A stretch of 64,000 nucleotides of DNA from Prosthecobacter sp. (GCF_034366625.1 NZ_JAXMIH010000015.1:124001-188000), one strand, 5' to 3'. Positions 9,856 to 18,745 are shown, numbered from the stretch's first letter. Numbers and translations: made by a program. The notes: generated by a model not told the origin, from the sequence alone.

Positions 9856-10164
9856 TCACACAAACTTTCTGACAGGCTCGAAGCGGCGCTCCTTGTTCAG
9901 CGGGTCGCGAAAGCGGAACGTGCCGGACTCCAACTGCGCCCAGTCCGAGCCGAACGCATTCGCCGACATGCAGAGCACGAGCACGCGGGAGCGCTCCAGC
10001 CCTTCCTCGATCTTCGCCGGGATGCTGTCGCCGGGCTTGAGCACCCACTCATCGAACCAGACCTTGCCGCCGTCTTTTTTGAGCCGCTCGGCGATGTCGC
10101 GGACGATGGACTTGTCCTTGGCGCTGTGGCTGAGGAAGACGTCGTGGGTAAATTCTTCTGCCAT
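9856..10164 (-). CDS. Truncated TIR-domain protein
   Basis: A 102-residue TIR domain that stops early. Residues 1-93 match the TIR part of the neighbouring gene at 10168-11418 almost position by position (DVFLSHSAKDK, VRDIAERLKKDG, KVWFDEW, KPGDSIP, MSANAFGSDWA), including the putative catalytic Glu79 in SDWAQLE. After RRFEPV the two diverge; here the protein ends with RKFV, whereas the longer gene continues with about 50 more TIR residues. This looks like a duplicated copy that lost its 3' half. Its start lies 3 bases after the stop of the longer gene, so the two are probably co-transcribed. Whether the short protein folds is unclear; it may be decaying. Confidence 0.7.
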   Translation of the reverse strand: MAEEFTHDVFLSHSAKDKSIVRDIAERLKKDGGKVWFDEWVLKPGDSIPAKIEEGLERSRVLVLCMSANAFGSDWAQLESGTFRFRDPLNKERRFEPVRKFV

Positions 10165-10167
10165 GAC

Positions 10168-11418
10168 TTATTTGGTGGGGGTTAGCCAAGCGATGGCATT
10201 TTGGAACAGTCTGCCATTATCCAGTGCTGGGTTTTCGGTGAACTCGTTCAAAAAGGTTTTCCATGAACCTACTGCGAGAACCCTGCCCCTTCCGTGTGAA
10301 GTGCCTGCCGCAAAGCAAACCGGAGCACGCTTATCCAACACATAATCCTGAATTTGTTGAATCTTGCCACTTCCGTCCTTTGGACCAACCGCTTTCATTA
10401 CGCTCAGGGACTGTTGGCTGAATGCTGTTATGTCCACATCACTCCTGGAAAGAACCGTACACGAAGACTGGAGCGCAAGGCGCTTTACTCCCGTCACAAG
10501 CGGATGGTCAACGGGCTTGGCGATGACCTCGAATGAGGTCTGCAACTCAGGACGAGTGCCGAAGGCCTGTCCGACACAGCTTCGAAAATCTTCTCGATCA
10601 CACGGCATGACTAAATCTTGGGAGAATTCGAGGCTGAAAATACGGGCCAGGTGATTGAAATTGGTGTGGTGATGACCCTCCATGAGATAATTGCCAAGGA
10701 TCATCAAACCATGACCTGCATAAACCCACTGGGCGATGGCTTCATATTCATCGGGATTGACGATGGTTCCAAATGGCATTGGCATCAGCAGGACATCACT
10801 CTGGTTCAGCAGACTGCTTGAAAAAGACGTCCCGGCAGTGGTCGATTTAACTACGACATCGTTCAAGCTATTGAAGACGGATGAGTAGCCTTTCCCGGCG
10901 GTGGGGTACCCAACCCATTTAATTTGCTGGTGGCCCTCATCGATGAGGATTCGACTTCCCTTGTCAGTGGTGCTCGTTCCCGCCCCCTTCTCATCACGCA
11001 CCGTATTCCCGATGGCTCGGCAAGCAGTGAGCAACTGTGAATAGGCATGATCGTTGTCTCTTCCGGACCAATCGATGTAAAGAAACTGCGCCAGACTGGT
11101 TTTGATCGGTGCATCGTCGAGCTTCACAGGAATGAATCGCCCGTCTTTGTTTAGAGGGTCCCTGAACCTGAGAGAGTAACTCTCCAACGCTGCCCAGTCC
11201 GAGCCAAACGCGTTGGCCGACATGAACAGGGCCAGCACACGAGAATACTCCAATCCTGCATCAATCTTCGATGGGATGCTGTCGCCGGGTTTGATCTCCC
11301 ATTCATCGAACCAGACCTTGAGACCGTCCTTCTTAAGCCGCTCGGCGATGTCGCGGACGATGGGTTTGTCCTTGGCGCTGTGGCTGAGGAAGACGTCGTA
11401 GCGGAAGTCGTCGGGCAT
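10168..11418 (-). CDS. TIR domain fused to GATase/DUF4350-like domain
   Basis: A 416-residue two-domain protein. Residues 1-140 form a TIR domain (DVFLSHSAKDKPI, VWFDEWEIKPGDSIP, SANAFGSDWAALE) with Glu79 at the position of the NAD-hydrolase glutamate of enzymatic TIRs. Residues 165-416 resemble the GATase-1-like/DUF4350 fold: RILIDEGHQQ, DVLLMPMPFG, YEAIAQWVYAGHGLMILG, then GRGRVLAVGS and LDNGRLFQNAIAWL at the end. I see no nucleophilic Cys triad, so the domain may sense a ligand. The start at 11418 is chosen because the sequence upstream is low-complexity. Base composition in the second half looks more AT-rich than neighbours. A truncated TIR gene follows directly. Defence signalling is a reasonable inference, not shown. 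Confidence 0.82.
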   Translation of the reverse strand: MPDDFRYDVFLSHSAKDKPIVRDIAERLKKDGLKVWFDEWEIKPGDSIPSKIDAGLEYSRVLALFMSANAFGSDWAALESYSLRFRDPLNKDGRFIPVKLDDAPIKTSLAQFLYIDWSGRDNDHAYSQLLTACRAIGNTVRDEKGAGTSTTDKGSRILIDEGHQQIKWVGYPTAGKGYSSVFNSLNDVVVKSTTAGTSFSSSLLNQSDVLLMPMPFGTIVNPDEYEAIAQWVYAGHGLMILGNYLMEGHHHTNFNHLARIFSLEFSQDLVMPCDREDFRSCVGQAFGTRPELQTSFEVIAKPVDHPLVTGVKRLALQSSCTVLSRSDVDITAFSQQSLSVMKAVGPKDGSGKIQQIQDYVLDKRAPVCFAAGTSHGRGRVLAVGSWKTFLNEFTENPALDNGRLFQNAIAWLTPTK

Positions 11419-11510
11419 GGGTGGGAGCGGAGTGAACGCGGGCCATGAAAGCGGAGCGGGGAGGGGATGGCAAGGGATTGCGCAGAGAGAAGAGGAGACG
11501 GGGGAGAAAA

Positions 11511-11583
11511 GCTGGAAACTGAAAGTAGAATGCGGAGACAGGTGACATGAGGCTCGATCCTTGACCGCTTGACCCCTTGACCA
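11511..11583. repeat. Heptamer/octamer-periodic tract
   Basis: Between the TIR and helicase genes the + strand shows 7-base periodicity at 11511-11538 (GCTGGAA, ACTGAAA, GTAGAAT, GCGGAGA) and then three octamers at 11560-11583 (CTTGACCG, CTTGACCC, CTTGACCA). A closely similar heptamer set occurs at 16781-16801. No coding role is evident. Confidence 0.6.
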
Positions 11584-11632
11584 AGCCCGAAGACAGAAAC
11601 AATCTCGATGTGATCGTCTGGATTGCTGTGCG

Positions 11633-14134
11633 ATGAATGACCGCTCCATGTCCGACCACCCGCTGCTGCGCCGACTTCCCGCTTCCAAAGACTGCTCCAA
11701 TGACGAGCTGCTGGCGGCGTTTCTCGATTATGTGGCGGAGAAGAAGCTGGAGCTGTATCCGGCGCAGGAGGAGGCGATCTTGGAGCTGTTCGATGATCGC
11801 AACGTGATCCTGAACACGCCCACGGGATCGGGAAAGTCGCTGGTGGCGACGGCGATGCATTTTCGCTCGCTGGCGAAGGGTCGGCGATCCGTGTACACCT
11901 GCCCGATCAAGGCGCTGGTGAATGAGAAGTTCCTGGTGCTCTGCCGCGACTTCGGCCCCGACAACGTCGGCATGGCCACGGGCGATGCGACGGTGAACCG
12001 CAAGGCACCGATCCTTTGCTGCACGGCGGAGATTTTGGCGAACTACGCCCTGCGGGATGGCGCGGAGGCTCCGTTCCGCGAGGTGATCATGGACGAGTTC
12101 CACTACTACTCGGACAAAGAACGCGGCGTGGCCTGGCAGGTGCCGCTGCTGACGATGAGCCAGTCACGCTTCCTGCTGATGTCGGCCACGATGGGTGGAT
12201 CGGCTTTCTTCAAAGACGGACTCACTCAGTTGACGAAAGCAGAGACGACTATCGTGGCGTCGTATGAGCGTCCGGTGCCGCTGGAGTTCAGTTATGTGCA
12301 AACGAGCGTCGATGTGACGCTGAAGGAGCTGGTGGAGGCAAACAAGGCTCCGGTCTATCTCGTCCACTTCACGCAGAACGAGGCCGCGCAGGCGGCGCAG
12401 GATTTGATGAGCCTGAATTTCTGTTCGGCGGCTGAAAAGGCCTCGATCAAGGAGCTGATGGCCGGCGCGAAGTTCACCAGCCCGTATGGCAAGGAAGTGA
12501 AAAAGTATCTCAGCCATGGTGTGGGCATTCATCATGCCGGTTTGCTGCCGAAGTATCGCGTTCTGGTGGAGAAGCTGGCACAGCGCGGCCTGCTGAAGGT
12601 CATCTGCGGCACGGACACACTCGGCGTGGGCGTGAACGTCCCGATCCGCACGGTGCTGCTCACGCGATTGAGCAAATACAGCGGCGAAAAGGTGGCGACG
12701 CTCACGGCGCGTGATTTTCACCAGATCACCGGTCGTGCAGGCCGTCGCGGCTACGACGACGTGGGCTATGTCGTGTGCCAGGCACCGGAGCACGTCATCG
12801 AGAACGCGAAGATGGAGACCAAGGCCGCTGGCGACGTGAAGAAGCTGCGCAAGATGGTCAAAAAGAAGCCGCCGGAGGGTTTTGTCGGCTGGAATGAGGA
12901 CACCTTCAAAAAGCTGCAAGCCGCGTCGCCGGAACCGCTGGTGTCGCGTTTCCAAGTGACGCACGGCATGCTGCTCCAGGTGCTCAGTCGTGCCGGAGAC
13001 AGTTGCGCGGCGATGCGACAGCTCATCGCTGACTCGCACGAAACGGCGAACGCGAAGACGCAGCATGAAAAGCGTGCGTGGCAGTTGTTTCGCGCGCTGG
13101 TGCAGCGAAAGATCGTCGAGATCATCCCCACCGCGCAACGCGGAGCCGATGGCACGAAACTGCGGCTCAATGTGGAGCTGCAGGATGACTTTTCGCTGAA
13201 CTACACGCTCTCGCTGTATCTCATCGACACGCTGGTGCTAATCGATCCTACCTCCGCGACGTATGCGGCGGATGTGATGACGCTTTGTGAGTCCATTCTC
13301 GAAAATCCTGACGTCATTCTGCGTCGGCAGCTCAGCAAAGTGAAGGACGAGGCCATGGCGGCCATGAAGAACGAAGGCGTGCCCTTCGAGGAGCGCATCG
13401 CGAAGCTCGAGGAGCTGGAATACCCGAAACCGTGCCGCGACTTCATCTACAACACCTTCAACGCCTTCAGCGAGGCGCATCCGTGGGTCGGTCAGGAAAA
13501 CATCCGCCCGAAAAGCATCGCGCGGGAGATGTTCGAGAACTTCCGCACCTTCGCCGACTACATCAACGACTACGAGCTGCACCGCGCCGAAGGCGTGCTG
13601 CTGCGGCATCTTTCCAGCGTCCACAAGGTGCTGGCGCAGACCGTGCCGGACAGCTTCAAGACGGAGGCCGTGCAGGAGATGGAGTCTTGGATTGCGGGAG
13701 TGTTGAGAGGCACGGACTCGAGCCTGCTCGATGAATGGGAGAAGCTGCGTGATCCGAACTACAAGCCCGATGAGGTCGAGGAGAAGCCCGCCGAAGCGCC
13801 TGACATCACGCGCAACAAGCGCGAGTTCACCGCACTCATCCGAACGGAGATCTTCCGCCACATGCAGCAGCTCGTGAATGGCAAGATCGAACTCCCCGAG
13901 CTGGACGACTACTACGCCAACCACGACCGCATCCGCCTCGACAACGAAGCCCGCAACGGTCGCCACACTTATGTGGAACCGAGTGAGGACGGCCAGACAT
14001 GGCGTGTGTGCCAGGTGCTGATCGATCCCGAGGAACTCAACGACTGGCAGCTCGAATTCCGCGTGGATTTGGCGCAGGCCAGAGAAGACGGCAAGCCGAC
14101 GCTGGTGTTTGTGAGCTTGGGGGGGATCGGGTGA
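11633..14134 (+). CDS. Ski2-type DEAD/DEAH-box helicase with DUF3516-like C-terminus
   Basis: An 833-residue superfamily 2 helicase. Motif I is TPTGSGKS (residues 62-69), motif II is DEFH in [10 protein letters not shown], motif III is SATMG, and motif VI is [12 protein letters not shown], the Ski2-like signature. The C-terminal 400 residues resemble the DUF3516 region of a bacterial Ski2-like helicase group best known from actinobacteria. It is likely to unwind RNA or DNA in an ATP-dependent manner; the true substrate is unknown. ATG 11633 is used; ATG 11648 is equally possible. It is divergent from the TIR-GATase gene, with about 214 bases between the starts that contain short repeated heptamers and octamers. 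This placement could be coincidental or mark a functional link. Confidence 0.9.
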   Translation: MNDRSMSDHPLLRRLPASKDCSNDELLAAFLDYVAEKKLELYPAQEEAILELFDDRNVILNTPTGSGKSLVATAMHFRSLAKGRRSVYTCPIKALVNEKFLVLCRDFGPDNVGMATGDATVNRKAPILCCTAEILANYALRDGAEAPFREVIMDEFHYYSDKERGVAWQVPLLTMSQSRFLLMSATMGGSAFFKDGLTQLTKAETTIVASYERPVPLEFSYVQTSVDVTLKELVEANKAPVYLVHFTQNEAAQAAQDLMSLNFCSAAEKASIKELMAGAKFTSPYGKEVKKYLSHGVGIHHAGLLPKYRVLVEKLAQRGLLKVICGTDTLGVGVNVPIRTVLLTRLSKYSGEKVATLTARDFHQITGRAGRRGYDDVGYVVCQAPEHVIENAKMETKAAGDVKKLRKMVKKKPPEGFVGWNEDTFKKLQAASPEPLVSRFQVTHGMLLQVLSRAGDSCAAMRQLIADSHETANAKTQHEKRAWQLFRALVQRKIVEIIPTAQRGADGTKLRLNVELQDDFSLNYTLSLYLIDTLVLIDPTSATYAADVMTLCESILENPDVILRRQLSKVKDEAMAAMKNEGVPFEERIAKLEELEYPKPCRDFIYNTFNAFSEAHPWVGQENIRPKSIAREMFENFRTFADYINDYELHRAEGVLLRHLSSVHKVLAQTVPDSFKTEAVQEMESWIAGVLRGTDSSLLDEWEKLRDPNYKPDEVEEKPAEAPDITRNKREFTALIRTEIFRHMQQLVNGKIELPELDDYYANHDRIRLDNEARNGRHTYVEPSEDGQTWRVCQVLIDPEELNDWQLEFRVDLAQAREDGKPTLVFVSLGGIG

Positions 14135-14631
14135 TCTCTCTTGAGCAGCTCAGCGCTCAGGATCGACTTCGTTCATCAAGCGGTCGATTTCGGCATCTCG
14201 GTGGAGGAAATCGCCGGGATCGGCATCGTTCTCCAGGAACAAGGTCAGCAGTCCGCGGGTGAACTCGGCGCGATGATCGGGATCGGGGATGGCCTGTTGA
14301 ACCCGGATTATGCAATAGAGTAAGCGAACGGAGGTGGACGGGCTTCGATTTGGCGGAAGATGGAGTCCATCCAGGGACGCCTTTTGCGGGGCAGTGAGAG
14401 CTTGAGCACCCGTTTGCGGGCGTGCTGGTTGACCCAGCCGCCTATTGCAAAGCAATAGGATCGCAGCGTCGCCAAGGTGGCTTGGTTGTGACTGTTGAGC
14501 CCAAAGTGTCGGAACAGGCTCATCAGGTTGTAGGCCACCATGATGAAGCGGAAGGAGGCTTCCGTGGCCCAAAAGTCTTGCAGGCAGAAGGCGTCGAGTC
14601 CGAAGTCTTGCTTCAGCTCCTTGATCCGATT

Positions 14632-14694
14632 TTGACTGCGGCTTCGCCTCGCCCTTCGGGCAGCCTTTCAGGCTGTCTATCTCGCTGCGCTCGG
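14632..14694. repeat. 63-bp short palindromic insert in the transposase
   Basis: This segment separates the codons for NSRADCE from the downstream NRIKELKQD-like reading and is absent from an intact transposase. GACTGCG (14634-14640) and CGCAGTC (14697-14703) face each other around it. Inside, 14649-14682 is a hairpin-forming core (AGACAGCC/GGCTGCC-type) that also occurs, inverted, in the insert at 15136-15217. Confidence 0.7.
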
Positions 14695-15135
14695 TTCGCA
14701 GTCGGCGCGGCTGTTGTAGATGTTCCAGACCTGATCGAGCGGCAGGTCGAGATTGGTCACATACAGGCTGAAGCGGTAGTCGGGCAGGTCATCAAAGAGC
14801 AGCTTACCTCCGGCCTGCGGACGGCGGCTGATCTGCTTGCGCACCACGATGTGCCGACGCGCTTTGGCCTTCGGATCGGCGGGCTGATGCCGCCACTCTT
14901 TGACTGCGATGCCGGGACAGACTTCCACCCAGTCCTTCATGCCGTGGATCTCGTGCTTGAGGTTGGCGTAGGCCCGTGCGGCGATGATGTAGTTGAGGCT
15001 GCGCTCTTCCAGTGTGCTCAGGATTTCGTCGGTGTAAAAGCCGCTGTCGCCACGCACCAGGCCCACCTTCATGCCTGCCATCGCCTCATCGAAGGTCTCG
15101 CGCATGAACTCCACGCAGTTGGAACCCGCAGCCGA

Positions 15136-15217
15136 GCCGAAGCCCCGGGGCGGGGCTGAGACAGACAGCCGCAGGCTGCCCGAAGGGCGAACCCGCCGTG
15201 AGGCGGCGGGTGAGTCA
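15136..15217. repeat. 82-bp compound palindromic insert in the transposase
   Basis: It lies between the codons for WLRPGN and SAAGSNCVEF. It is made of three hairpin-like units: AGCCCCGGGGCGGGGCT, CAGCCGCAGGCTG and CCCGCCGTGAGGCGGCGGG. The segment 15158-15190 matches the core of the 63-bp insert at 14649-14682 in opposite orientation, so both belong to one family of short repeats. Confidence 0.7.
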
Positions 15218-15923
15218 ATTGCCCGGGCGCAGCCAGGCGTTGGCCACCATCCGTGTCTGGCTGATGAAGGCCATGAGCGGGTGGTGCGAGTTGCGCCCTT
15301 TGCGGTTGGGGTTGTAGCCCTTGGCAGAGCCCTCCTGGCTGCCTTCGCGCGTGATGACCGTGCTGTCGAAATCCACTGTCACCGCGCCCACGTTGATCTG
15401 CGCGAAGAACCACCTCTGCAAGGGCGGGAACACCGCGGTGTTGCGCGCCTGGGAGAACTTGCCAAAAAACCGGCTGTAGGTGCTCTGGCTCGGCAGACTC
15501 TCGTAGCCAAAAATCGCTGCAAGCGTTTGATCCTGGCGCAACCAGTCGCAGTGAATGTAGCGGCTGGCTCCCGTCCAGATGCCGAGCCAGAAGCTTTCGA
15601 TGATATGCACCGGATCATACGCGCGATTCGACCCGCCTTGAGGCAGATCCAGGGTGGCCAGCTGCTCGCGGATGCCGGTCTGATCCACGAAGCGTTTCAT
15701 CAGCGCCATGCCGCCAAAGGGCGTCACCGGCTTGTCAGAGTATTCAATGGGCAGGTTCACCATCACGGTGACTCTTCCACACACGTCAATCCCCTGGTCT
15801 GACAAGCGCTCCGCCTCTTTGCCTCTCTTCTATTGCATGATCCGGGTTAAATCTTGGGCCAGAAGTCCCAGAAGAGTTGATTACCTGCGCGCCAGCTCAT
15901 GACTTTAGCCTATTTGAGTTCCA

Positions 15924-16769
15924 TCACTGCGCGGCGAGCGCCGCAGCGGCTTTGGCTTTGGCGATCACGGCCTTCTTCAGAATCTCCTCGGTGCTGGGGA
16001 GGCTGGCGAGGACGTCGGCGGGGATGAAACCGTCGCCGACGAGCTTGGTGAGGCATTTTTTGCGCTCGTCGAGGGCCTTGTCGGGGCTGCGTTCTTTGCT
16101 GAAGCGGGATTTGGCGGCGGCGCTGCGGTCTTTGAGGGCGGAGTAGATGTCGCCGCCGAGGAGGCTGCTGATGTCCACCTTGATCTTTTCGCGACCGGCT
16201 TCGGATTCGTTGATCTCATCGCCGTTGATCGGTCCCGCCTGATACTTGGGGAACATGATGGCGACCTCGGGACAGACGCGGGAGCAGGCGGGGCAGTTGG
16301 TCTTGCAGTTGTCGTTGTTCTGCACCTGGATCTTGTTGTCCTCGCTGACGCCATAGACATCGAAGAGGCAGAAGCTGAGGCACTGCATGCAGTTGGTGCA
16401 GCGGGAGTAGTCGATGACGGGGAACCAGGGCTTCCATTTGCCGGGTTCGTTCATGGGCTTGTCGCCGCGGGTCTTTTCGACGAGGGAGACGATGGCATCG
16501 GGATCAAGGCCGGTGATGTCGCGGGTGTCGATGCTGACGAGGCCGGTGGCGTCTTCGAGCGCGGGGGCTTTGCCTTCAAAGGAACCGAGCACGAGCAGGC
16601 TGCGGTCGTCGTGCGGCATGGCGCTGGCTCCTTGGCCGCTGCGGGTAACGGTGTAACCCTGGTCGAGCAGGGCCATCATGACCTTGGCACGGGATTCCGC
16701 AGGGAGCGCGATGCTGCCGTTGCCTTCGTAGAGGACGACGCGGAGGGGGCGGTGGGTGTGGGTGATCAT
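15924..16769 (-). CDS. Ferredoxin-like protein with two [4Fe-4S] motifs
   Basis: A 281-residue soluble protein. Residues 1-100 form a Rossmann-like N-terminal domain without obvious motifs. Residues 124-134 carry CxxCxxCxxxC (CTNCMQCLSFC) and 155-166 carry CxxxCxxCxxxC (CKTNCPACSRVC), the usual spacing for two [4Fe-4S] clusters of 2x[4Fe-4S] ferredoxins, although the second has a three-residue first gap. The C-terminal 100 residues are charged and end in an Ala/Lys-rich helix. It probably moves electrons in an unidentified redox complex. The next gene upstream (16834-17190) also has closely spaced Cys residues, and the small gene downstream was destroyed by the IS, so a three-gene redox operon once existed here. 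Confidence 0.8.
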   Translation of the reverse strand: MITHTHRPLRVVLYEGNGSIALPAESRAKVMMALLDQGYTVTRSGQGASAMPHDDRSLLVLGSFEGKAPALEDATGLVSIDTRDITGLDPDAIVSLVEKTRGDKPMNEPGKWKPWFPVIDYSRCTNCMQCLSFCLFDVYGVSEDNKIQVQNNDNCKTNCPACSRVCPEVAIMFPKYQAGPINGDEINESEAGREKIKVDISSLLGGDIYSALKDRSAAAKSRFSKERSPDKALDERKKCLTKLVGDGFIPADVLASLPSTEEILKKAVIAKAKAAAALAAQ

Positions 16770-16780
16770 GAGGGGGGAAA

Positions 16781-16851
16781 GCTGAAAGTAGAAAGCTGAA
16801 AAGGTGAAACGGGCAGATTTCGGATTTCTGCTTTCAACTTTCTGCTTTGAG
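16781..16851. repeat. Heptamer-periodic tract
   Basis: The + strand reads in sevens at 16781-16801 (GCTGAAA, GTAGAAA, GCTGAAA) and, in opposite composition, at 16831-16851 (CTTTCAA, CTTTCTG, CTTTGAG). The second block covers the stop codon of the small Cys-containing gene. A related set lies at 11511-11538. Confidence 0.6.
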
Positions 16852-17190
16852 CAGCGCGGCGGTGATTTCTTGCGCGGTTTGGGTGCGCATGTTGAGGATC
16901 TCGGTGTCGTCGGGGAGGGGGGATCCGGCTTGCTGGAAGAGACCTTTCACGGCGCGAGGGTAACAGGCGGCGATGCGGAGTTTGCCGCAGGAGGCGATGG
17001 CCTGGAGGCGCGGATCGCGATGGGCGGCCATCTCGCAGAGGTCGGAGACGGTTTCAAAGCTGGCCTCGGAGGCGCAGAGCTGCTGGAGGACGTCGTTTTT
17101 GACGCCGGTGGGCACGACTTGGGCGTAGGCGCAGCGGCAGTAGAGGATGGTGGCTGGGGGAGATGGCAAAGCGCGTGAAGGGAGGTTCAC
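16834..17190 (-). CDS. Small Cys-containing protein, function unknown
   Basis: An approximately 118-residue protein with a start I cannot fix; GTG at 17190 is used, and the first 15 residues may be non-coding. The credible core begins ILYCRCAYAQVVP, followed by QLCASEASFETVSDLCEMAA and SCGKLRIAACYPRAVKGLF. Six cysteines sit in a small helical protein, which suggests metal or cluster binding, consistent with the ferredoxin-like gene 64 bases downstream on the same strand. I do not recognise a named family. The last codons and stop fall in a 7-base-periodic tract. Confidence 0.55.
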   Translation of the reverse strand: MNLPSRALPSPPATILYCRCAYAQVVPTGVKNDVLQQLCASEASFETVSDLCEMAAHRDPRLQAIASCGKLRIAACYPRAVKGLFQQAGSPLPDDTEILNMRTQTAQEITAALLKAES

Positions 17191-17266
17191 GACAGTTTGG
17201 GCGCGGGTGGGGAGCCGCGCAACTGCCGTGAAAATGACGAATCACGAATTCCCGAATGAAGAAGGA

Positions 17267-18622
17267 CTACGTCGTGGTCTTGCGCTCCACGTTGAGGCCC
17301 ATCTTGCGGTAGAGCGTGGCGATGGAGACGCCGAGCATGCTGGCGGTCTTCTCGCGGGAACCGCTGTTGTACTTGAGCGTTTCCTGGATGAAGACGCGTT
17401 CCTGGCCCTTGATGAAGTCGTCGAGCGTGGAGCCGATGGGGAGCTTGGTGATGCCTTCGTGGACCGAAGGGGTGGGCACCTCGATCTGCTGGGTGACCTT
17501 GGTGGGCAGGTCGGAGGGGCGCACGCGATCGTGTTCGGCAAAGGCGCAGGCGCGCTCGATGGCATTGCGTAACTCGGAGACGTTGCCGGGCCAGTTGTAC
17601 TTCTCGAGGAACTCGATGGCGTTGGCATCGATGATCTTGGGCTTGGAGTCGGTGCGGTCAGCCAGTTCTTTGAGGAAATGCTCGACCAAGGGCTTCACAT
17701 CCTCGCGGCGTTCGCGCAGCGGGGGGATCTTCAGCGGGACGACGGAGAGCTTGTAGTAGAGGTCTTCGCGGAATTTGCCCGCCTTCACGGAGTCTTCAAG
17801 AGACACGGTGCTGGAGACGACGAGGCGGAAGTCGGAGCCGCCGGTGCCATTGCCCCAGCCTTTGCGGGACTGCGCTTCGTCGAGGAAGGTGTTCAACTGG
17901 GCCTGGATGCGTGCGGGGAGCTGATTCACCTCGGCGAGGTGGATGGTGCCGCCGGCGACACGGTTGAAGATGGCGGTCTGGCCGAAAAGTTCGGTTTCGA
18001 GGGCGTCTTCCGGCATGGCGCTGCATTGCAGTTCCTTGAAGGGGGCATTGCTGCGGCGGCTGGCCTCGTGCAAGGCGCGGGCGACCATGTGCTTGCCCAC
18101 GCCGAACTCGCCTTCGAGGAGCACGGGGCTGTCGTTGTTGGCGACGCGACGGACGATGTCAAAGATGCGTTGCAGAGCGTCGCTGTGGCCGATGAGTTTT
18201 GAGGCTGAGGCGGATCGCAAAATCGCGCTGGGAGCGGCAGTGGGGGCAGTGGCGGCGTTGCCATTGCGCTGAAGCGCCTGATTCACGGTTTTGATGAGAT
18301 CGCCGAGATCGAAGGGCTTGGTGAGGTAATCGAAAGCTCCGAGCCGCATGGCTTCAACAGCGGTTTCAACGCTGCCGTGTCCGGTGACCATGATGACGGC
18401 GGTGTTGGGGAACTGATCCCGGCACATGCTGACAAGGTCGAGACCATTCACATCGCCGATGCGCAGATCCACGATGACCAGATCAGGCTGGTGGGAACGG
18501 ATGGCAGCGATACCGTCGATGCCGGTGGTGCAGCCAAACACCTGATGACCAGCCGCTTTGCAGAGCTTGGTCATGAGTTCGAGGATGGCAGCTTCGTCGT
18601 CTATGATTACTAGTTTAGCCAT
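17267..18622 (-). CDS. NtrC-family response regulator with degenerate AAA+ domain
   Basis: A 451-residue regulator with receiver (1-120), AAA+ (about 145-385) and Fis-type helix-turn-helix (about 405-451) domains. The receiver keeps the phosphorylation site Asp52 (VIVDLRIGD) with Asp8/Asp9 and the conserved Lys in TKPFD. The AAA+ domain is unusual: Walker A reads GEFGVGKH rather than GETGTGKE, the GAFTGA loop that contacts sigma-54 is absent (ELFGQTAIFNRVAGG), and the usual LDE of Walker B is LAE. It therefore probably does not activate sigma-54 promoters; binding DNA as a repressor or sigma-70 activator is more likely. No histidine kinase is adjacent. A TTGACG/TAGCTT promoter candidate precedes it. 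Confidence 0.88.
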   Translation of the reverse strand: MAKLVIIDDEAAILELMTKLCKAAGHQVFGCTTGIDGIAAIRSHQPDLVIVDLRIGDVNGLDLVSMCRDQFPNTAVIMVTGHGSVETAVEAMRLGAFDYLTKPFDLGDLIKTVNQALQRNGNAATAPTAAPSAILRSASASKLIGHSDALQRIFDIVRRVANNDSPVLLEGEFGVGKHMVARALHEASRRSNAPFKELQCSAMPEDALETELFGQTAIFNRVAGGTIHLAEVNQLPARIQAQLNTFLDEAQSRKGWGNGTGGSDFRLVVSSTVSLEDSVKAGKFREDLYYKLSVVPLKIPPLRERREDVKPLVEHFLKELADRTDSKPKIIDANAIEFLEKYNWPGNVSELRNAIERACAFAEHDRVRPSDLPTKVTQQIEVPTPSVHEGITKLPIGSTLDDFIKGQERVFIQETLKYNSGSREKTASMLGVSIATLYRKMGLNVERKTTT

Positions 18623-18662
18623 ATTGATTTCGTTAAATGAGAGGCACGGTTGATTGTTAAAT

Positions 18663-18691
18663 AAGCTAAACGTCTCTCAGGATTGCGTCAA
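18663..18691 (-). promoter_or_regulatory. Candidate sigma-70 promoter of the response regulator
   Basis: On the minus strand TTGACG (18686-18691) is followed after 17 bases by TAGCTT (18663-18668), 40 bases ahead of the regulator start at 18622. This is visual matching only. Confidence 0.35.
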
Positions 18692-18745
18692 TCCAAGATT
18701 CTCAAAAAAGAGAATACCCTGCCGATCCGCAGCTTTTCTGAGTGC

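Larger units (their letters stand above)
14308..15805 (-). pseudogene. IS1380-family transposase, interrupted twice
   Basis: The reading frame falls into three pieces: about 15218-15805, 14695-15135 and 14308-14631. Together they cover a nearly full-length IS1380 transposase with all three catalytic acids: Asp in VDFDSTVI, Asp in GDSGFYTDE and Glu in NSRADCE. An 82-base insert at 15136-15217 introduces a stop right after WLRPGN and shifts the frame. A 63-base insert at 14632-14694 adds an in-frame TAG just after the catalytic Glu. Removing both gives back the usual reading. The final stop codon lies inside the left inverted repeat. The start could be 15805 or ATG 15763. Transposition in cis is therefore no longer possible without a helper. 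Confidence 0.85.
14302..15846 (-). mobile_element. IS1380-family insertion sequence, inactivated
   Basis: A 1.5-kb element bounded by imperfect inverted repeats that start CCCGGAT(T/C)ATGCAATAGA at both ends (14302-14319 and 15829-15846). Flanking 5-base repeats on the + strand are TTGAA (14297-14301) and TTAAA (15847-15851), differing at one base, as expected of an old target-site duplication. It carries one DDE transposase gene on the minus strand, now broken by two small insertions. The family is assigned from the transposase (VDFDSTVI, RGDSGFY, YNSRADCE) and size. No passenger gene is present. Confidence 0.85.
14150..15900 (-). pseudogene. Small gene (about 66 codons) split by an IS1380-type element
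   Basis: The two flanks of the insertion sequence join into one reading frame. On the right, ATG at 15900 reads MSWRAGNQLFWDFWPKI and then hits TAA at the element border. On the left, the frame QQAIPDPDHRAEFTRGLL continues in phase to a stop at 14150. Removing the element with one copy of a 5-base duplication (TTCAA, the other copy now TTTAA) restores a protein of about 66 residues, acidic at its C-terminus. I do not recognise the family. Its start lies 23 bases after the stop of the ferredoxin-like gene, so the intact gene was probably its operon partner. No function is assigned. Confidence 0.7.
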
